Of a stretch of DNA of 64,000 nucleotides, positions 13,322-26,500 are shown piece by piece. A program made the position numbers and the translations under genes. The stretch covers positions 2,666,001 to 2,730,000 of the forward strand of contig JAMYGW020000003.1 in the NCBI GenBank assembly GCA_025617375.2, written 5' to 3'. The stretch comes from Acarospora socialis (taxonomy: Eukaryota > Ascomycota > Lecanoromycetes > Acarosporales > Acarosporaceae). Numbering within the stretch: the stretch's first letter is position 1; every line of letters begins with the position of its first letter. Below the pieces are notes generated by a model that was given only the letters and a program-made list of their open reading frames with translations, did not search any database and was not told where the DNA came from.

Positions 13322-13463
13322 TTACTTTGTGAAAGAGTTGTTGAAATTCATGATGTAGCTTTTGATGACAGTTGATACATAATATAAAAAATGAATAAAG
13401 TGAAGTATTAAGATGTACAGAAGAAGATAATGTAAATAAGAAAAAGAAGAAGTGTGTATGCTT

Positions 13464-13712
13464 GTTTGCTCAATCATTGAGCATTATATTAAGTTGTCAA
13501 TAAGTTTCATTTTGCTCAATCTTAAAGTCTCATATTGAGTGTCAAGAATGTCATTTTGCTTAATCTTTGAGTATCATATCAACAGTCAAAAGTGCTTGTT
13601 TTGATTCTGTATTAAGCTGCTGAGAATGTTGTTTTATTCAATTTTAAAGCTTTATATTGATGATCAGTAATGTTTGTTTTGCTCAATCTTTGAGTTTTCA
13701 TATCAAGCTGTC
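13464..13712. repeat. Imperfect tandem repeats in the copia leader
   Basis: Four to five degenerate units of roughly 60-65 bp each contain TTGCTCAATC, followed by a TTTGAGT-type sequence and a TCATAT block. The unit has weak internal dyad symmetry (GCTCAA against TTGAGC). The matching leader of copy 2 (about 14,075-14,210) keeps fewer recognisable units, so unit number seems to vary. No function is evident. Confidence 0.55.
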
Positions 13713-13761
13713 AAGACACTAAAACAGTATGCACTTTCTTTGAGAAGCTTCTTGCTAATTT

Positions 13762-13771
13762 GAGCTCATAA
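13762..13771 (-). promoter_or_regulatory. Putative copia primer-binding site (half-tRNA initiator Met type)
   Basis: On the minus strand TTATGAGCTC lies about 14 bases inside the LTR edge. It is complementary, apart from one base, to the anticodon-loop sequence of initiator tRNA-Met (GGGCTCATAA type), which copia-class elements are known to use as an internal tRNA primer site. Copy 2 has a degraded counterpart just after 14,000. Confidence 0.55.
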
Positions 13772-13785
13772 TTTATTGAATTTAT

Positions 13786-13999
13786 TGAAAGATATAATAG
13801 ATATTTGTACTATACTGCTGACTAACTGTCTATTTAGTGAAATGTATAGCATTGATTTGATTGTAATCAATGTGAATTGTAAAGATTGTTTATTCAGATA
13901 CTCTGTCATGCAGATTATATGAGTAATAAGTAATTTCTGATGTTAATTTTAACTAAGACTATGAAAGCAGCTAGAACATCACACTTCTCAACACTTTCA
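13786..13999 (-). repeat. Single LTR shared by two head-to-head copia copies
   Basis: A 214-bp LTR with TGAAAG...CTTTCA ends in the orientation of copy 1. Copia internal sequence begins at both of its edges: leader of copy 1 on the left (minus) and leader of copy 2 on the right (plus). No 5-bp direct duplication flanks it (TTTAT on the left, ATAAA on the right), so it is not a simple solo-LTR insertion. Confidence 0.8.
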
Positions 14000-14490
14000 A
14001 TAAATTATAAATCTTAGTTAGCAAGAAGCTTTTCATAAAAAGTGCATACTGTTCTAGTGTTTTGATTCTCAATATAAAGCTTAAAGATTGAGCAAAATGA
14101 GATATTCAGCTCTCAATATGAAGTCTTAAATTAGATAAAATAAAATACATGACACTCAATACAAGTCTCATTGAAGACAAATGAGCAAGTAGCTCTTACT
14201 ATGCATTTTACAGTGAACAAATAAACATATATGATGACTTAATATGTGTTTCATACAGACAAACAAGCAAGCAGCAGCTCAGAGTAAGCATTGCAGTTTT
14301 GACAGCTTATTATGAGTTAACAAAACAAATAAGCACTCATCATCTTTATCAAAGAAAGACATTTTAACACATATCTTTTCTCTTATCTACATTATCTTCT
14401 TTCATACATTTTATTACTTCAATTTATTCATTTCTTATACTACATGTCAACTGCTGTTGCAAACTACATTATGAATTTTGTAGACATCTT
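14000..14490 (+). repeat. Leader of copia copy 2, right arm of the inverted repeat
   Basis: This is the reverse-complement counterpart of 13,322-13,785, diverged mainly by transitions and some length change. With the LTR between them the arms form a large imperfect palindrome. Confidence 0.78.
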
Positions 14491-16680
14491 TGTAAAGAAA
14501 CAATTCATCTCAGTTTTCACTTAAACAAACTTCAATCAATAGTTCTCTCACATAAAGCAGTAACTTATAGATGAAGATCTCTGATCTGTGATTGAGAATT
14601 AAATTTCTATTGACAATACACTTAAAAGCAGCAGCATCTTCTTCTCACTGAACAGTCTTGATTTTGAAAATTAGAAAATCAATACAAAGATTCTTTACTG
14701 ACTGAACATTTACATCAGTAAGAATAATTAAGAACTTTTTGCAGAGAAAACTACTGCAAGAAAAATCTGATAATTACTCAAGACAAAGTATGAACAGAAA
14801 TTATTCATCAATAACAAACAGTATTTAACAGAGTTTACTATCTACAAGATATCATCTGATGAGTTCATCAATAAAGTTTAAATCTACTTAATTAAGCTTG
14901 ACAGAAAGCTTATCACAACATAATCAAACATCAATAGTCTCAATACTTCTGAACAACATTTTTAAATATTACTTTAAGTACTGTTGAAGAACTATTGCAT
15001 AGTCTGTGATGATATTGACTCATAATTTATTGTTGTGAATAAGAGATTGTCAAGACTTCAAGAAAAAAAAGCACAGCTTAAGTTCACAAAAACTGCTCTG
15101 TGAGCAGATCAGTGCAAAGAAAAACAAGATTTGATATGCTTATATTAGCATGATGTGAGATATCACTATTGAAAGTCATTAAGCTTCAACAACAATCATT
15201 TTCTTTATCAAAAACTATACAAATGCTTTCTATACAGCAACACTTATCATATTCATGATTGTGAGTATCTTTCTGTTACTCACAAAACTGTTGAAAAGTT
15301 AATTATCTTAATTACAGTTAAATCAGTCAGAAAATCAGTCAAGTTGTCTGCAGACAACTTGCATCAACAAAAAGTCAAGATGAAATTTAAACACAAAAAA
15401 AAAAGTATAAAGTCTTTAATGCAGAGACAGAGATTAAGACAGAAAGCTATTTAACTTTCTTGAACTTTGACACTGAAAAAAACACAAAGCAAGAGAAGAA
15501 GATTATTACTCTGTTTAAAAAAGCTGTCAGTAAGATACTCAGTTTGAAATGAGTTGCAGATTTTGAAGTCTTGACACACATAACTGATTAACTTCAACTT
15601 TTTAGTAATTTCTTGATATACACACAGCACTGATGAATCAAAGTTGAGAGAAAACATTTATAATCTCACTACTATGAAGTAATAATCATGCAAGATGAAT
15701 CTGAAAATTTTGTGAGTTTAAACTTGACACTTTATATGTTTAAACTTAAAGTCAACCTTCTGTCAGAAAAGTAAATGTGTAAGATGAAACTGCATGAAAA
15801 TTTTGATCAATATAATCTCTACATGTAGAATAAGCATGATAAGATTATGATAAAAGTGTTTGAGTAAGATGATGTTTATATAATCAAACATATTGCAAAG
15901 AGTCTAAATGAATTTATCTTAATGTCTGTCATACATGCATCATTCAACTCAAAAATTACTCTTTTAATCACAGTACAGAATGTGAACTTGCAAACTTAGA
16001 TCTATGAGTTTTCTGTAATAATTAAGATTTTAAGTATTATTAATATTAGTTTACAGAATCAGACTCATATTAATCATAATTAAGTTAATAATGCAGATGA
16101 GAGAATTAAGATCTACAGACTGTAACATTAATGATTTGCTCATCTTAATAGCACAAAGCTTTGTGATTTTCACAAGATCACAACTCTAAAAAAGTCAATC
16201 TTCATTGTTAAGAACAAAAAGAATGTCTGTAAAATCTGTGCTCTCATTAAGTTTGTTAATCAGTAAAAACACACTATAAGTAAACATAAGATCAATATTT
16301 TTGTTCTGATTTTTATTGATATATATAATTTCTTATTTTTATCATTTATCAAACATCAGTACTTTCTGAAGATTGTGAACAATTATTTTTGAAAGACATA
16401 AATAATACTGCTAAAGTAATGTGATAATGTTTTACAGAAACTGCAAGAGTAACAATTAAAAATTGAACTTTAAACTAATATAAAAATACTTACTGTACAG
16501 AGTAACAATGTTACTGAGCTAAGATTAATTCTGAATGACTGATGCAAATTTTTTAATATTACACTGCAATACACTGTGCTCTATATATTTATTCAGAATA
16601 ATATTGTCAAAAAAGTTATCTGTATCACTGAGAATTCAGTGTATATTATGATTAAAAAAACAGAATTTTCAATAAAGTTC

Positions 16681-17031
16681 TGTTACAATCAAGTCAGAAT
16701 GAACTTAAAACAAACTGATGTGTACACAGAAGAAGTATATATTCAGAGAATGTTTAGACAGCAGTCATGTGACATCTTGACATGCTTAATGGTGAGCTTG
16801 ATGAGCAAGCTCAACAGATTGCATGAGCAAGCCATCTTGACAAGCTCAATGGTGAGGTCAGCAAGCAGACTCACTATATAGTAGAATTGTTTTTCTTATG
16901 AAAACAATCATGTTCAACTTAAGTAATCATCTAAGAGTTAAAGACCAGAACCATTTCAGACCAGCTGTTATATCAATAAGCATAAACTCTTAGCTCTACA
17001 TATTGAAGAAATCTCTGATTAGAATGTTACA
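16681..17031 (+). repeat. 5' LTR of chromovirus A
   Basis: A 351-bp LTR beginning TGTTACAATC and ending GTTACA. It has the same length as the 3' LTR and differs from it almost only by transitions. It contains a TATATA box at 16,875-16,880 and the hairpin at 16,886-16,908. Confidence 0.92.
16875..16917 (+). promoter_or_regulatory. LTR core: TATA box, hairpin and R-region primer sequence
   Basis: TATATA (16,875-16,880) is followed by ATTGTTTT, a 7-base loop TCTTATG, and AAAACAAT (stem arms 16,886-16,893 and 16,901-16,908). TGTTCAA follows at 16,911-16,917. TGTTCAA is an exact 7-base complement of TTGAACA at 17,034-17,040, just inside the LTR edge. This arrangement suggests a transcript start near the hairpin and Tf1-like self-priming. 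Confidence 0.6.
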
Positions 17032-17043
17032 CTTTGAACACTC
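17032..17043 (+). promoter_or_regulatory. Putative self-primer binding site of chromovirus A
   Basis: CTTTGAACACTC begins at the first internal base after the 5' LTR. It does not resemble a tRNA 3' end (no TGG start). It pairs with the R-region TGTTCAA. Nearly the same sequence follows the 5' LTRs of B, C, D and E. Confidence 0.55.
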
Positions 17044-20000
17044 TTACAATATAGCAAGTATGATGTCTGACACACAGAAGAATGTCTCAATCTTGTTCTT
17101 GAAACAAGCTCAAGTGAATTCATCTCTATCATCTACTTCAGATAGAACAGCAACACAATTAGTGATGTCAGCTCAGATAATACAACTATCTGTGAATGCA
17201 TCAAAGATTCAGATACTCAATATCTTTGATGAAGAATGAGAAAAGCTGTGAGTCTTTGTGACTAAGCTCAACCTGTATATTGAATTCAATCAATCAAAGT
17301 TTCAAACTGATCAGAAGAAGACATTGTTTGTGACAATCTATCTAGTGAATGCAGTCTTTGATTGAATTGACTCTAAGTTACACAAATTTCTAGAAAAGAA
17401 TTACAACAAGCATAATGTCAATGTGAAGTTCATGTTCAACAACTTCAGCAAGTTCAAAAAGAAACTTAAGAAAGTCTTCAGAGTAATTGATGAAGAGAGA
17501 GCAGCAGAGAAATGAGTTCACATCTTGTGACAAAGTGAATCAGCAGCAGTATACACCATAGAGTTTCAGCAGTTAGTGACACTCACTAGATGAAATGATG
17601 AAGCACTCATTTACCAGTATTATTGTAAGTTGAGAAAGTTCATCAAAGACAAGATAGTTCAAGCAAAACAATCAGACAATCTTCAGAGAATGATCAATCT
17701 GAGCATCAATATTGATAGTTGTCAGTGAAAACAACAGATGAAACAAAAAAAATATTGAATGTTATCTATGATAGAAGATCAAGAAGAAAGCTTCTGACTG
17801 TGAACAAAGTGATATGTTTCATTGATAAGATATAGAGAGACAAACTCTATGAATCTCAATGCAATCAAGAAGTGCTGTCAGAAGTCATAAAAGACTAAAT
17901 AAGTAAAGTCTGAATGTCAGACAGAGCAATTCAATAAGTCTCAGATAACACTGCAAAGTGAAATGTGAATGTATTACAACTGCAGAAAATCTGAACATCT
18001 TGTCTGAGAATGCAACAGGTCTTGAATGAAAAGAAAAAATATTGCAGTGATAGTCAAGAAGAATACATGTGTAGTGCACAATGTTCTCAGCTGAACAGTC
18101 TGTTACAATGACATGTGCAGAGTACACATGAGCACAAAAGATGAAGTCAAATGGTATTCTCAGAAATCATGCAAAGATGTGAGAAATGAATATGACACAA
18201 CAAGTCAATCAAACTATGAGAAAGAATTAGCTACCCTTATCAAGAAAAGAGTTCTTGATGCTGAGAAAGAAAACAATACTCTTGAAGATGACATTGAAGA
18301 GACTGATGATCATGAATCTCAGATTGATAAATCATGAATATTTTCTGACAGTGATGAACTTGCAGAAGAAAGTTTGAACAATGCTGAGACAGAACTCTCA
18401 AGAAAATATTGAATCAAGATCAAAAGAAACCTAAGTGCTCAGAAAGAAATGACATCAAACTGCAAGATGATGCAAGAGAATAAGCAAGAGACTCAAGAAC
18501 AGAAAGCAAAGATATGCAAAAGATTTGACAAAGTAATGAGAGAGATTCAAACAATTACACAAGAACCAATATCAAGATCTCTTGTGTGAAAAACAAAAAG
18601 TCACAAGATAGAGACACACTTATCTGAAGAATATACCACACAGAATGAAGATAGATGAATCTTCAGTGAAGAGTATATATCACTTAAATTTCTGCAAAGA
18701 GTGAGAGTCATAGAGAGTCAGTTGCAGATGAAATATGATCAGTATGAATCTCAACTACACTCAAAAAAACACATTGAGCAGCACAGCCTAAAGTATGTGA
18801 ATCTTATGATCAGAAGAAAACCAAAATAATTTTAAGAACTTTGAAGATGAGCTGAATGATCAAAGAAGTCAAAAAACAAAGAGCTCTCTCAACAAGACTA
18901 GAGAATAAGAAGCTAGTGGTGTCTCAAAAACAAAACAATGATCATTGAATATGAATCAAGATCATAATTAATGAACATCAAATCAACACATTGATGGATT
19001 CTGAAGCAGACAGTAATATTATAAATCAAAAAATAATCAATATGTTAGAATTAGAGACACAGTGAGTGCACTGTTCATTCTACATATGAATGGTGAATAA
19101 AGTCATTGAAAGAATTGATGAGAAAATCTGTGTGAAAGTCTCAATTCTTGAAAACTCACAAGAGATAATGTTCAACATTATGAAATCAATCAGATATGAT
19201 GCAGTACTAGAAATGCTCTGATTATGCAGAAAAAACTTATGAATTGATTGAGTCACAAAAGAGATATACACAGTCAAAGACACATACAAGATCTCTGAAC
19301 AACCAAAAATGAGCTTATCAGAGCATAAGTCATAAAATCATGAAATACTGCTACAGAATGAGAAGCAACCTAAGTGAATGCTATTGTACTCAATGAGCAA
19401 GAACCAACTCAAGAAAGTTAAAACATATCTTGATGAGAATCTGAAGAGAGAATTCATCAGATCATCAAAATCATCAGTAGAATATTCAATTCTGTTTGTG
19501 TCAAAAAAGAATGGCAGAAAGTGACTATGTGTCAATTATAAACAACTCAATGAGATAATGCATCAGAACAGTTATCTTCTACTATTGATAGAAGAGTTGC
19601 AAGATCAGTTAGAAAAGATCAAGTAGTTCATGAGCTTAGATCTTAAGAACACCTATTATCAAGTTAGAATGAAAGAAGATAAAGAATGAAAAACAACATT
19701 CTGAACAAGATATAAACACTATGAGTACATCATTATGTCATTCAGACTGAAAAATGCTTCAGTCATCTTTCAGAGACTGATCAATGATATGTTGAGAGAG
19801 TATCTCAATGATTTTGTGATCACATATCTTAACAACATTCTGATATATTCAGAAGATCTTGAAGAGCATCACAAGTATGTGCACAAGATACTGACAAGAC
19901 TCAATGAGAGAGTTCTGTATGTGAAAAAGTCAAAAAGCAGGTTTGAAATCAAGAAAGTTAAGTTTCTAGACTATGTGATTCAATCTGAACAAATCAAAAA

Positions 20001-22018
20001 GAATTCACAGAAAATGAAAGCAGTCAGAAACTAGTCAACACTGAAACAGATCAAGAAAGTACAAGTCTTTCTAGAATTAATGAACTATTATTGAAAGTTT
20101 GTACCAAACTATACAAGAATTGTGAAACCACTGACACACTTGACACACAAGAACAAAAAATAGCATTGAGATGAAGAGCAGAAGAATGCATTCTACATAT
20201 TAAAGAAAAGTCTTAGTGAAACAGCACATCTGAGAATACTCAATTCAGCATGCAAGAAGACACTGAAAACTGACACTTCAGATTTTATAATAAAAGCATG
20301 TCTATATCAGATCAAGAAAGAGCAACAGAGACTCATAGCATACTGATTTAGAAAACTATCAGAAACTGAGAAAAGATATGAGATTCATGACAAGAAACTT
20401 CTCACAATAGTGAAAGCATTGCAGAACTGAAGATCTTATCTTGCAGAAACAAGCAAGTCAATTCAGATCTATACTGATCACAAGAATCTGAGAAACTTTG
20501 CAACAACAAAACAACTCAACTAACAACAGATTTGTTGAACAGAGCAGTTGACAGATTATGAATTTCAGATTCATTACAAGAAAAGTAATGAGAACAGTGA
20601 AGCAGATGTCTTGAGCAGGTGATTTGACTATGAAGATGTACAAACAGTATATGCTGAAATTCTGAGCAAAGACAACAAGAAAATTCTTACAAAAGATTTA
20701 GCAGCAATGTACAAGATAAAGCAAGCTTTCTTGACAGACAAAGAACTCATAAGAATGTGTCACTACAACAGAGTCAAAGAACATCTAGAAGTTAAATGTA
20801 TCAAAGATCTAGTGTGAAGAAGATGCAATATTAGCAATTTTAGAAATTGAATCACTGAAATGATCACTGTGTGCAATTCATGTCAAAAAAACAAGATCAA
20901 TCAAGACAGACAGTATGATGAAGTAACACAACTAGATGCATCAAATGCATCATGAAAGTCAGTTACCATGAATTTCATTATGAAACTATCATTGTCAAAG
21001 GATTCAGCATGGGGGGTGAGATTCAACAGTATATTGATGATAGTAAATAGATTGACCAAGTATACAATGTTCATTTCATTTAAAGAAACCACAACAACAC
21101 CAATATTGACACAGATCATACTGCAGAAATTGATTAGCAATCATGAACTATTAAAAGAGTTTATCACTGACAGAGACAAGCTGTTTACAAGCAAGTTTTG
21201 AGAAATGCTTACAGCAGAACTCAGAATAAAACACAAGATGTCAACAGCATATTATTCACAGACAGATGAGCAAAGCAAATGAATGAATCAGACAGTAAAA
21301 ACATACTTAAAACACTATGTCAATGAGAATCAGAATAACTGAGTACAACTGTTATCAATGACACAGTTTGCATACAACAACACAAGAAACAAAATCACAG
21401 AAGAAATGTCTTTCTATGTGAACTATGACTATAACTCAGAGATATGATGAGATTTCAAAGAACATGAATCACAGAGTCAAAAAGTGATTTTAAACATCAC
21501 TCAGATGAAGAAACTGCATCAAGACTTAGTAAAGCAAATTGAACAACAGACAGAACAAGCAACAGAGACAAAATTATTCAAGAAAGAAGAGAAGATATAT
21601 CTAAAAATGAACAACATATGAACTAAGAAAAGAAGCAAAAAGCTAAAAAACAAGAGCATTGAATCATTCAGAATCAAATGAAACATCAAGGGGTTAAGCT
21701 ACAAACTAGACTTACTCAAGAAAATGAGAATACACTCAGTATTTCATGCATTCATGCTACAGCACTGCAATCAGTTCATATCACTTCAAGTCACAGAAAC
21801 ATCTGTCAAATCTGACAAAGAATATGAAATTGAGAACATTCTAGAAAAGAGAATGATTAGTGAGAAAGTTCACTATCTCATGAAATGAAAAGATTATAAC
21901 ATCTCAGAAAGTATCTGAGAACTCAAAGAGAATCTCAAGAACTGTGTGAGAACACTTCAATGTTTTGAGAAAAGAAGTTGATATTAGCTCAGAAGAATGA
22001 CAACATTGAGTTGACAAG

Positions 22019-22429
22019 TTACAACATTGTTTGAAAATCTTCATTCTCAGTTTCATCATTATCACTATCAAGTTCAGCAGCAAGACAGTCAGTCTTCTGT
22101 GAAGCATGACAGTCTGTTTGATTCAGTGTTTTCTGAAGATGCACAACTTTTGAGAAAAGTGCAGTAAGTTCAGTGTGCTTGGCTGTCAATTCACTGTTTG
22201 CTTTACTTATTTTCTTTTGAAGCAAAAGATGAGTTCTATTGAGAGACTTTTACAACACACTGACACATGAGTGATCACAATGAGTGCATTTGTCACACTT
22301 TGATCAAGATTTCATTACAAAACAGTCAATGTCACAACAAGCACAATAGTCACAAGAGAACAGAGCAAGCACACCACTGATCTGGATTTTCTTTGCAATT
22401 CTTAGACAATTGAAATTTTTAGAAAGCAT
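22019..22429 (-). pseudogene. Antisense frame of chromovirus A: cysteine-rich plus coiled-coil protein
   Basis: This minus-strand frame lies between the chromodomain and the 3' LTR. Its start Met at 22,429 is followed by an N-terminus of about 25 residues and a cysteine cluster (CDYCACC, then KCDKCTHCDHSC). A helical stretch with Leu/Val heptads (LTALFSKVVHLQKTLNQ) comes next, and the end is acidic (DSDNDETENED). The C-terminal 68 residues are still uninterrupted. Layout and position match the antisense frames of the other four chromoviruses. It is broken in its N-terminal half. Confidence 0.72.
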
Positions 22430-22507
22430 TGTTGCTGATGATGAATGATGTGAATACTCTCACTTATATAAACTCTAGAAAACTAGCACCTGAGAAGAAA
22501 AAAATAG

Positions 22508-22858
22508 TGTTATGATCAAGTCAGAACAGACTTAAAGCAAACTGATGCATACACAGAAGAAGTGTATATTCAGGAAATGTTTAGACAGCAGTTATGTGAC
22601 ATCTTGACATGCTTGATGGTGAGCTTGGTGAGCAAGCTTGATGAGTTGCATGAGCAAGTCATCTTGATGAGCTCAACAATGAGACCAACAAGCAGGCTCA
22701 CTATATAGTAGAATCATTTCTCTTATAAAAACAATCATGTTCAACTTAAGTAATCATTTAAGAGTTAAAGACCAGAACCATTTCAGACCAGTCATTATAT
22801 CAATAAGCATAAACTCTTAACTCTACATATCAAAGAAATCTCTGATTAAAACATTACA
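22508..22858 (+). repeat. 3' LTR of chromovirus A
   Basis: A 351-bp copy of the 5' LTR that ends ATTACA directly before the target duplication AGTTC. Confidence 0.92.
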
Positions 22859-23200
22859 AGTTCTGAGCTGAGACAGTGTGAATAAATATTCATTTTTGCA
22901 ACTGAACAATAATTAATTTCTTGATCAATGACAGACAAATAACTTTGAAAAAGATCTTCATTGATGTGCAATTATTTATTGATTACATTTATATCTGAGA
23001 TTGCAAGTGCTACTTCTATATTGACTTCAAATTGTTGTTGAAGAATAGACAGAACAAGTTCATGAATTAAGAATGAATAAAAATTTTCATAAATTATATA
23101 AATAAAATCACAAAGCAATATCTGTTTTGAGTTTTAGATCTTAAGTGAATCATTAAGAGTTATGCTGTAAAGTTGATTAAGAATGAGAAAAGAAACAGTG

Positions 23201-23549
23201 TGTTATGATTAAGTCAGAGTGAGCTTGAGACAAACTGGTGTGTGTGCAAGAAACATATATTTGAAAAATATTTAGACAGTAGTCACATGACATCTCAATA
23301 TGCTTGATGGTGAGCTTGACAAGCAAGCTCAATGAGTTGCATGAATGAGTCATCTTGACAAGCTCAACAACAAGATCAACAAGTGAACTCACTATATAGT
23401 AGAATTGTTTTTCTTATGAAAACAATCATATTTAACTTAAGTAACTATCTAAAAGTTAAAGACCAAAATCATTTCAGATCAGTCATTATATTAATAAGCA
23501 CAAATTCTTAGTTCTACATATCTGAGAAAGCTTAGGTTAGAATGTTACA
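23201..23549 (+). repeat. 5' LTR of chromovirus B
   Basis: A 349-bp LTR of family 1, aligned throughout with the LTRs of chromovirus A. The TATATA box and hairpin arms are retained. Confidence 0.9.
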
Positions 23550-26500
23550 CTTTAAATATTCTTACAATATAATGAGTATGATGTCTGACACACAAAAGAA
23601 CATCTTAATCTCATTTTTAAAACAAGTTCAGACAAATTCATCTCTACTATTTACTTCAGATAGAATGATGACACAATCAGTGATGATGTCAGTTCAAGTA
23701 ATACAATTATTGTTGAGTGCATCTAAGATACAGATACTGAATATTTTGAGTGAAGAATGAGAAAAACTGTGAGTTTTTGTGATGAAGCTCAACCTGTATA
23801 TTGAATTCAATCAACTGAAGTTTCAGATCAATCAAGAGAAGATATTGTTTGTGATGATCTATCTTGTGAATGCAGTTTTTAACTGAGTTAACTTTAAGCT
23901 GCATGAGTTTCTAGAGAAAAAATACAAAGAATGCAATGCAGACATGAAGTCTATGTTCAATGACTATACACAGTTTAAAAAGAAACTAAGAAAAGTCTTC
24001 AGAGTAATTGATGAAGAGAGAGCAGCAGAGAAATGAGTTTACATCTTGTAACAGAGTGAATTAGTGACAATATATGTCACAGAGTTTCAGTGATTAGCAG
24101 CACTTATCAGATAAAATAATGAAGCACTTATCTATCAATACTATTGTGAGTTGAGAAAGTTTATCAAAGACAAGATAGTCTGAGCAAAACAATCAGACAA
24201 TTTTCAGAGAATGATTGATCTAAGTATTAATATTGATAGTTGTCAGTAAGAACAACAGATGAAACAGAAAAAATATTAAATGTTATTTATGATAAAAAAT
24301 CAAGAAGAAAGCTTCTGACTGTGAGTTAAGCAATATGTTTTATCAATAAGACATAGAAGAACAGACTTTATGAATTTCAATGCAATTAAGAAGTGTCATC
24401 AAAAGTCATAAAAGACTAGATGAACAGAGCATGAATGTTAGTCAGAGTGATTCACTAAGTCTCAGATGACATCACAAAATGAAATATGAATGTATTACAA
24501 CTGCAGAAAATCTGAACATCTTGTCTGAGAATGTAACAGATCTTGAATGAAAAAAAAAAATATTGCAGTGACAGTCAAGAAGAATACACACATAGTGCAC
24601 AATGCTCTCAACTGAACAGTCTGCTACAATGATATGTGCAGAATACACATGAGTGCAAAAGATAAAGCTAAATGATATTCTCAGAAACTGTACAACAAAG
24701 ACATTAGAAACAGACAAAACACAATGAATCAGTTAAACTATGAGAAAGAATTAGCTATTCTTGCAAAAAAACATGTCAAGAAAGATGTTCTTGATGTTGA
24801 GATCAAAGAAATTGATACTCAAGAAATTCAGAAAGAAAAAGACTATAATGATAGCATCTGACAAGCACTGAATTTGAATGCAAATCAGAAAGAAATCAAC
24901 AAATAAAAAGTCAATATAAAACTGAAGACAGCATATCAGCATTCTGAGAATCAATGTTGAGTGTTGAAGAAAGAAAAGCTTCAATTTGAGAAGCAAGAGC
25001 TTGAGCAAGAAATGCAAGCTTAAAAATAAAAAGTGCAATGCAAGAGTGCAAAAGAATGAAAGACATATGATTAGCTAGAAGAGCTGATGACAACTGTTAA
25101 AGATGAATATCTCAGCAGTAATGATGCAGTATTATCAGAATTTCTTGTTTGAAGAATGAAGAGTCACAAGATTGAGATATGCTTATCTGAAGAATACATC
25201 ATGTGAAATAAAGACAGAACAATCTTCAGTGAAGAATATATATCATCTGAATTTCTGTAAAGAGTAAAAGTCTTTGAAAGTCAGTTGCAGATGAAGTATA
25301 ATCAGTATGAATCTCAACTACACTCAGAAAGACACATTGAGCAGTATAGTCTAAAGTATATGAATCTTATGGTTGAAAGAGAATCAAAGTGATTTCAAGA
25401 ACTTTGAAGACAAGTTAAACAATTAAGTGAGTCAAAAAATAAAAAGCTTTCTTAACAAAACTAGAGAATAAGAAGCTAGCAGCATCTCAAAGATAAGACA
25501 ATGATCATTGAGTATAAATCAAGATCATAATCAATGAACATCATATCAACACATTGATGAATTCTGAAGCAGACAATAACATTATGAATTGAAAAACAGT
25601 CAACATGTTAGAATTAGAGACACAGTAAGTGCACTGTTTATTCAACATACAAATAACAAATGAAGTCATCAAAAGAATTGATGAGAAAATCTGTGTGAAA
25701 GTCTCAATTCTTGAAAATTCACAAGAAATAATGTTCAATGTTATGAAATTGATCAGATACAATGCAGTGCTAGAGATGCTTTGATTGTGTGAAAGAAATC
25801 TGAAAATTGATTGAGTTATGAAAGAAATATATGCAATTAAAGACACATATAAGATTTCTGAACAATCAGAAATGAGTTTATCAGAGTATAAGTCATGAGA
25901 TCATGAAATACTGCTATTGAATGAAAAACAATCTAAGTGAATGTCATTGTACTCAATGAGTGAAAATCAACTCAAGAAAGTTAAAACTTATCTTGATGAG
26001 AATCTAAAGAGAGAATTCATAAAATTATCAAAGTCATCAACAGAATATCTGATTCTGTTCATGTCAAAGAAGAATGACAAGAAATAACTATGTGTTGATT
26101 ACAGACAACTCAATAAAATAACTCATTGAGACAGTTATTCTCTATTCTTAATAGAAGAGTTGCAAGATTAATTAAACAAGACTAAGTAATTCATGAGCTT
26201 AGATCTTAAGAATGTCTATTATCAAGTTAAAATGAAAGAAGATAAAGAATGAAAGACAGCATTCTGAACAAGATACAGACACTATGAATACACTGTTATG
26301 TTATTTAAATTAAAAAATGCATCAGTCATCTTTCAGAGACTAATCAACAATATATTAAGAGAATATCTCAATAATTTTGTAATCACATATCTTAATGATA
26401 TTCTGATATACTCAGAAAATCTTGAGAAGCACTGCAGACATGTGTGCAAGATATTAGTGAAGCTCAATGAGAAAGCTTTATATGTGAAAAAGTCAAAAAG

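Larger units (their letters stand above)
13322..13785 (-). repeat. Leader of copia copy 1, left arm of a large inverted repeat
   Basis: Read outward from the central LTR, this segment aligns with 14,000-14,490 on the other side. Shared blocks include TTAGCAAGAAGCTT, AGTGCATACTGTT, ACATTATCTTCTT and TTATTCATTT. The alignment continues across the chromovirus D insertion: bases left of 7,288 on the minus strand correspond to bases after about 14,480 on the plus strand. The arms are therefore the two leaders of oppositely oriented copia copies. Confidence 0.8.
2487..13999 (-). mobile_element. Ty1/copia LTR retrotransposon fossil, copy 1 (interrupted by chromovirus D)
   Basis: Reading the minus strand, the parts in order are the 5' LTR 13,786-13,999 (shared with copy 2), the leader 13,785-13,322, chromovirus D as a later insertion, and the gag/protease region from 7,287 to about 6,100. 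The integrase region follows at roughly 5,900-4,600, then reverse transcriptase and RNase H at about 4,000-2,750, and the 3' LTR at 2,487-2,700. Pol segments align along their length with copy 2, where copia motifs are clearer. The 5' LTR-gag-IN-RT-RNaseH-3' LTR order is that of Pseudoviridae. The element is broken many times over by transitions and is one of the oldest layers, because D sits inside it. No duplication matching the flank of copy 2 was seen outside 2,487. Confidence 0.85.
16681..22858 (+). mobile_element. Chromovirus A, Ty3/gypsy fossil (LTR family 1)
   Basis: The 6,178-bp element has 351-bp LTRs at 16,681-17,031 and 22,508-22,858 and target duplication AGTTC (16,676-16,680 and 22,859-22,863). 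The order is gag about 17,060-18,300 (CCHC knuckle near 17,975-18,015), protease near 18,985-19,030 (DSxAD-type site), reverse transcriptase 19,340-20,030 (LNNILIYSED block) and RNase H 20,260-20,600. Integrase follows at 20,740-21,660 (HHCC region, then the D,D35E core), a chromodomain at about 21,800-21,975 and an antisense frame at 22,019-22,429. A polypurine tract (GAGAAGAAAAAAATAG) precedes the 3' LTR. It is full length in outline with dozens of breaks, and is inserted in the integrase region of copia copy 2. Confidence 0.94.

Noticed and set aside
13786-13999. Independent solo LTR inserted in a palindrome
   Set aside because: The flanking five bases are not a direct duplication, and copia internal sequence begins at both edges, so a shared LTR between two copies fits better.
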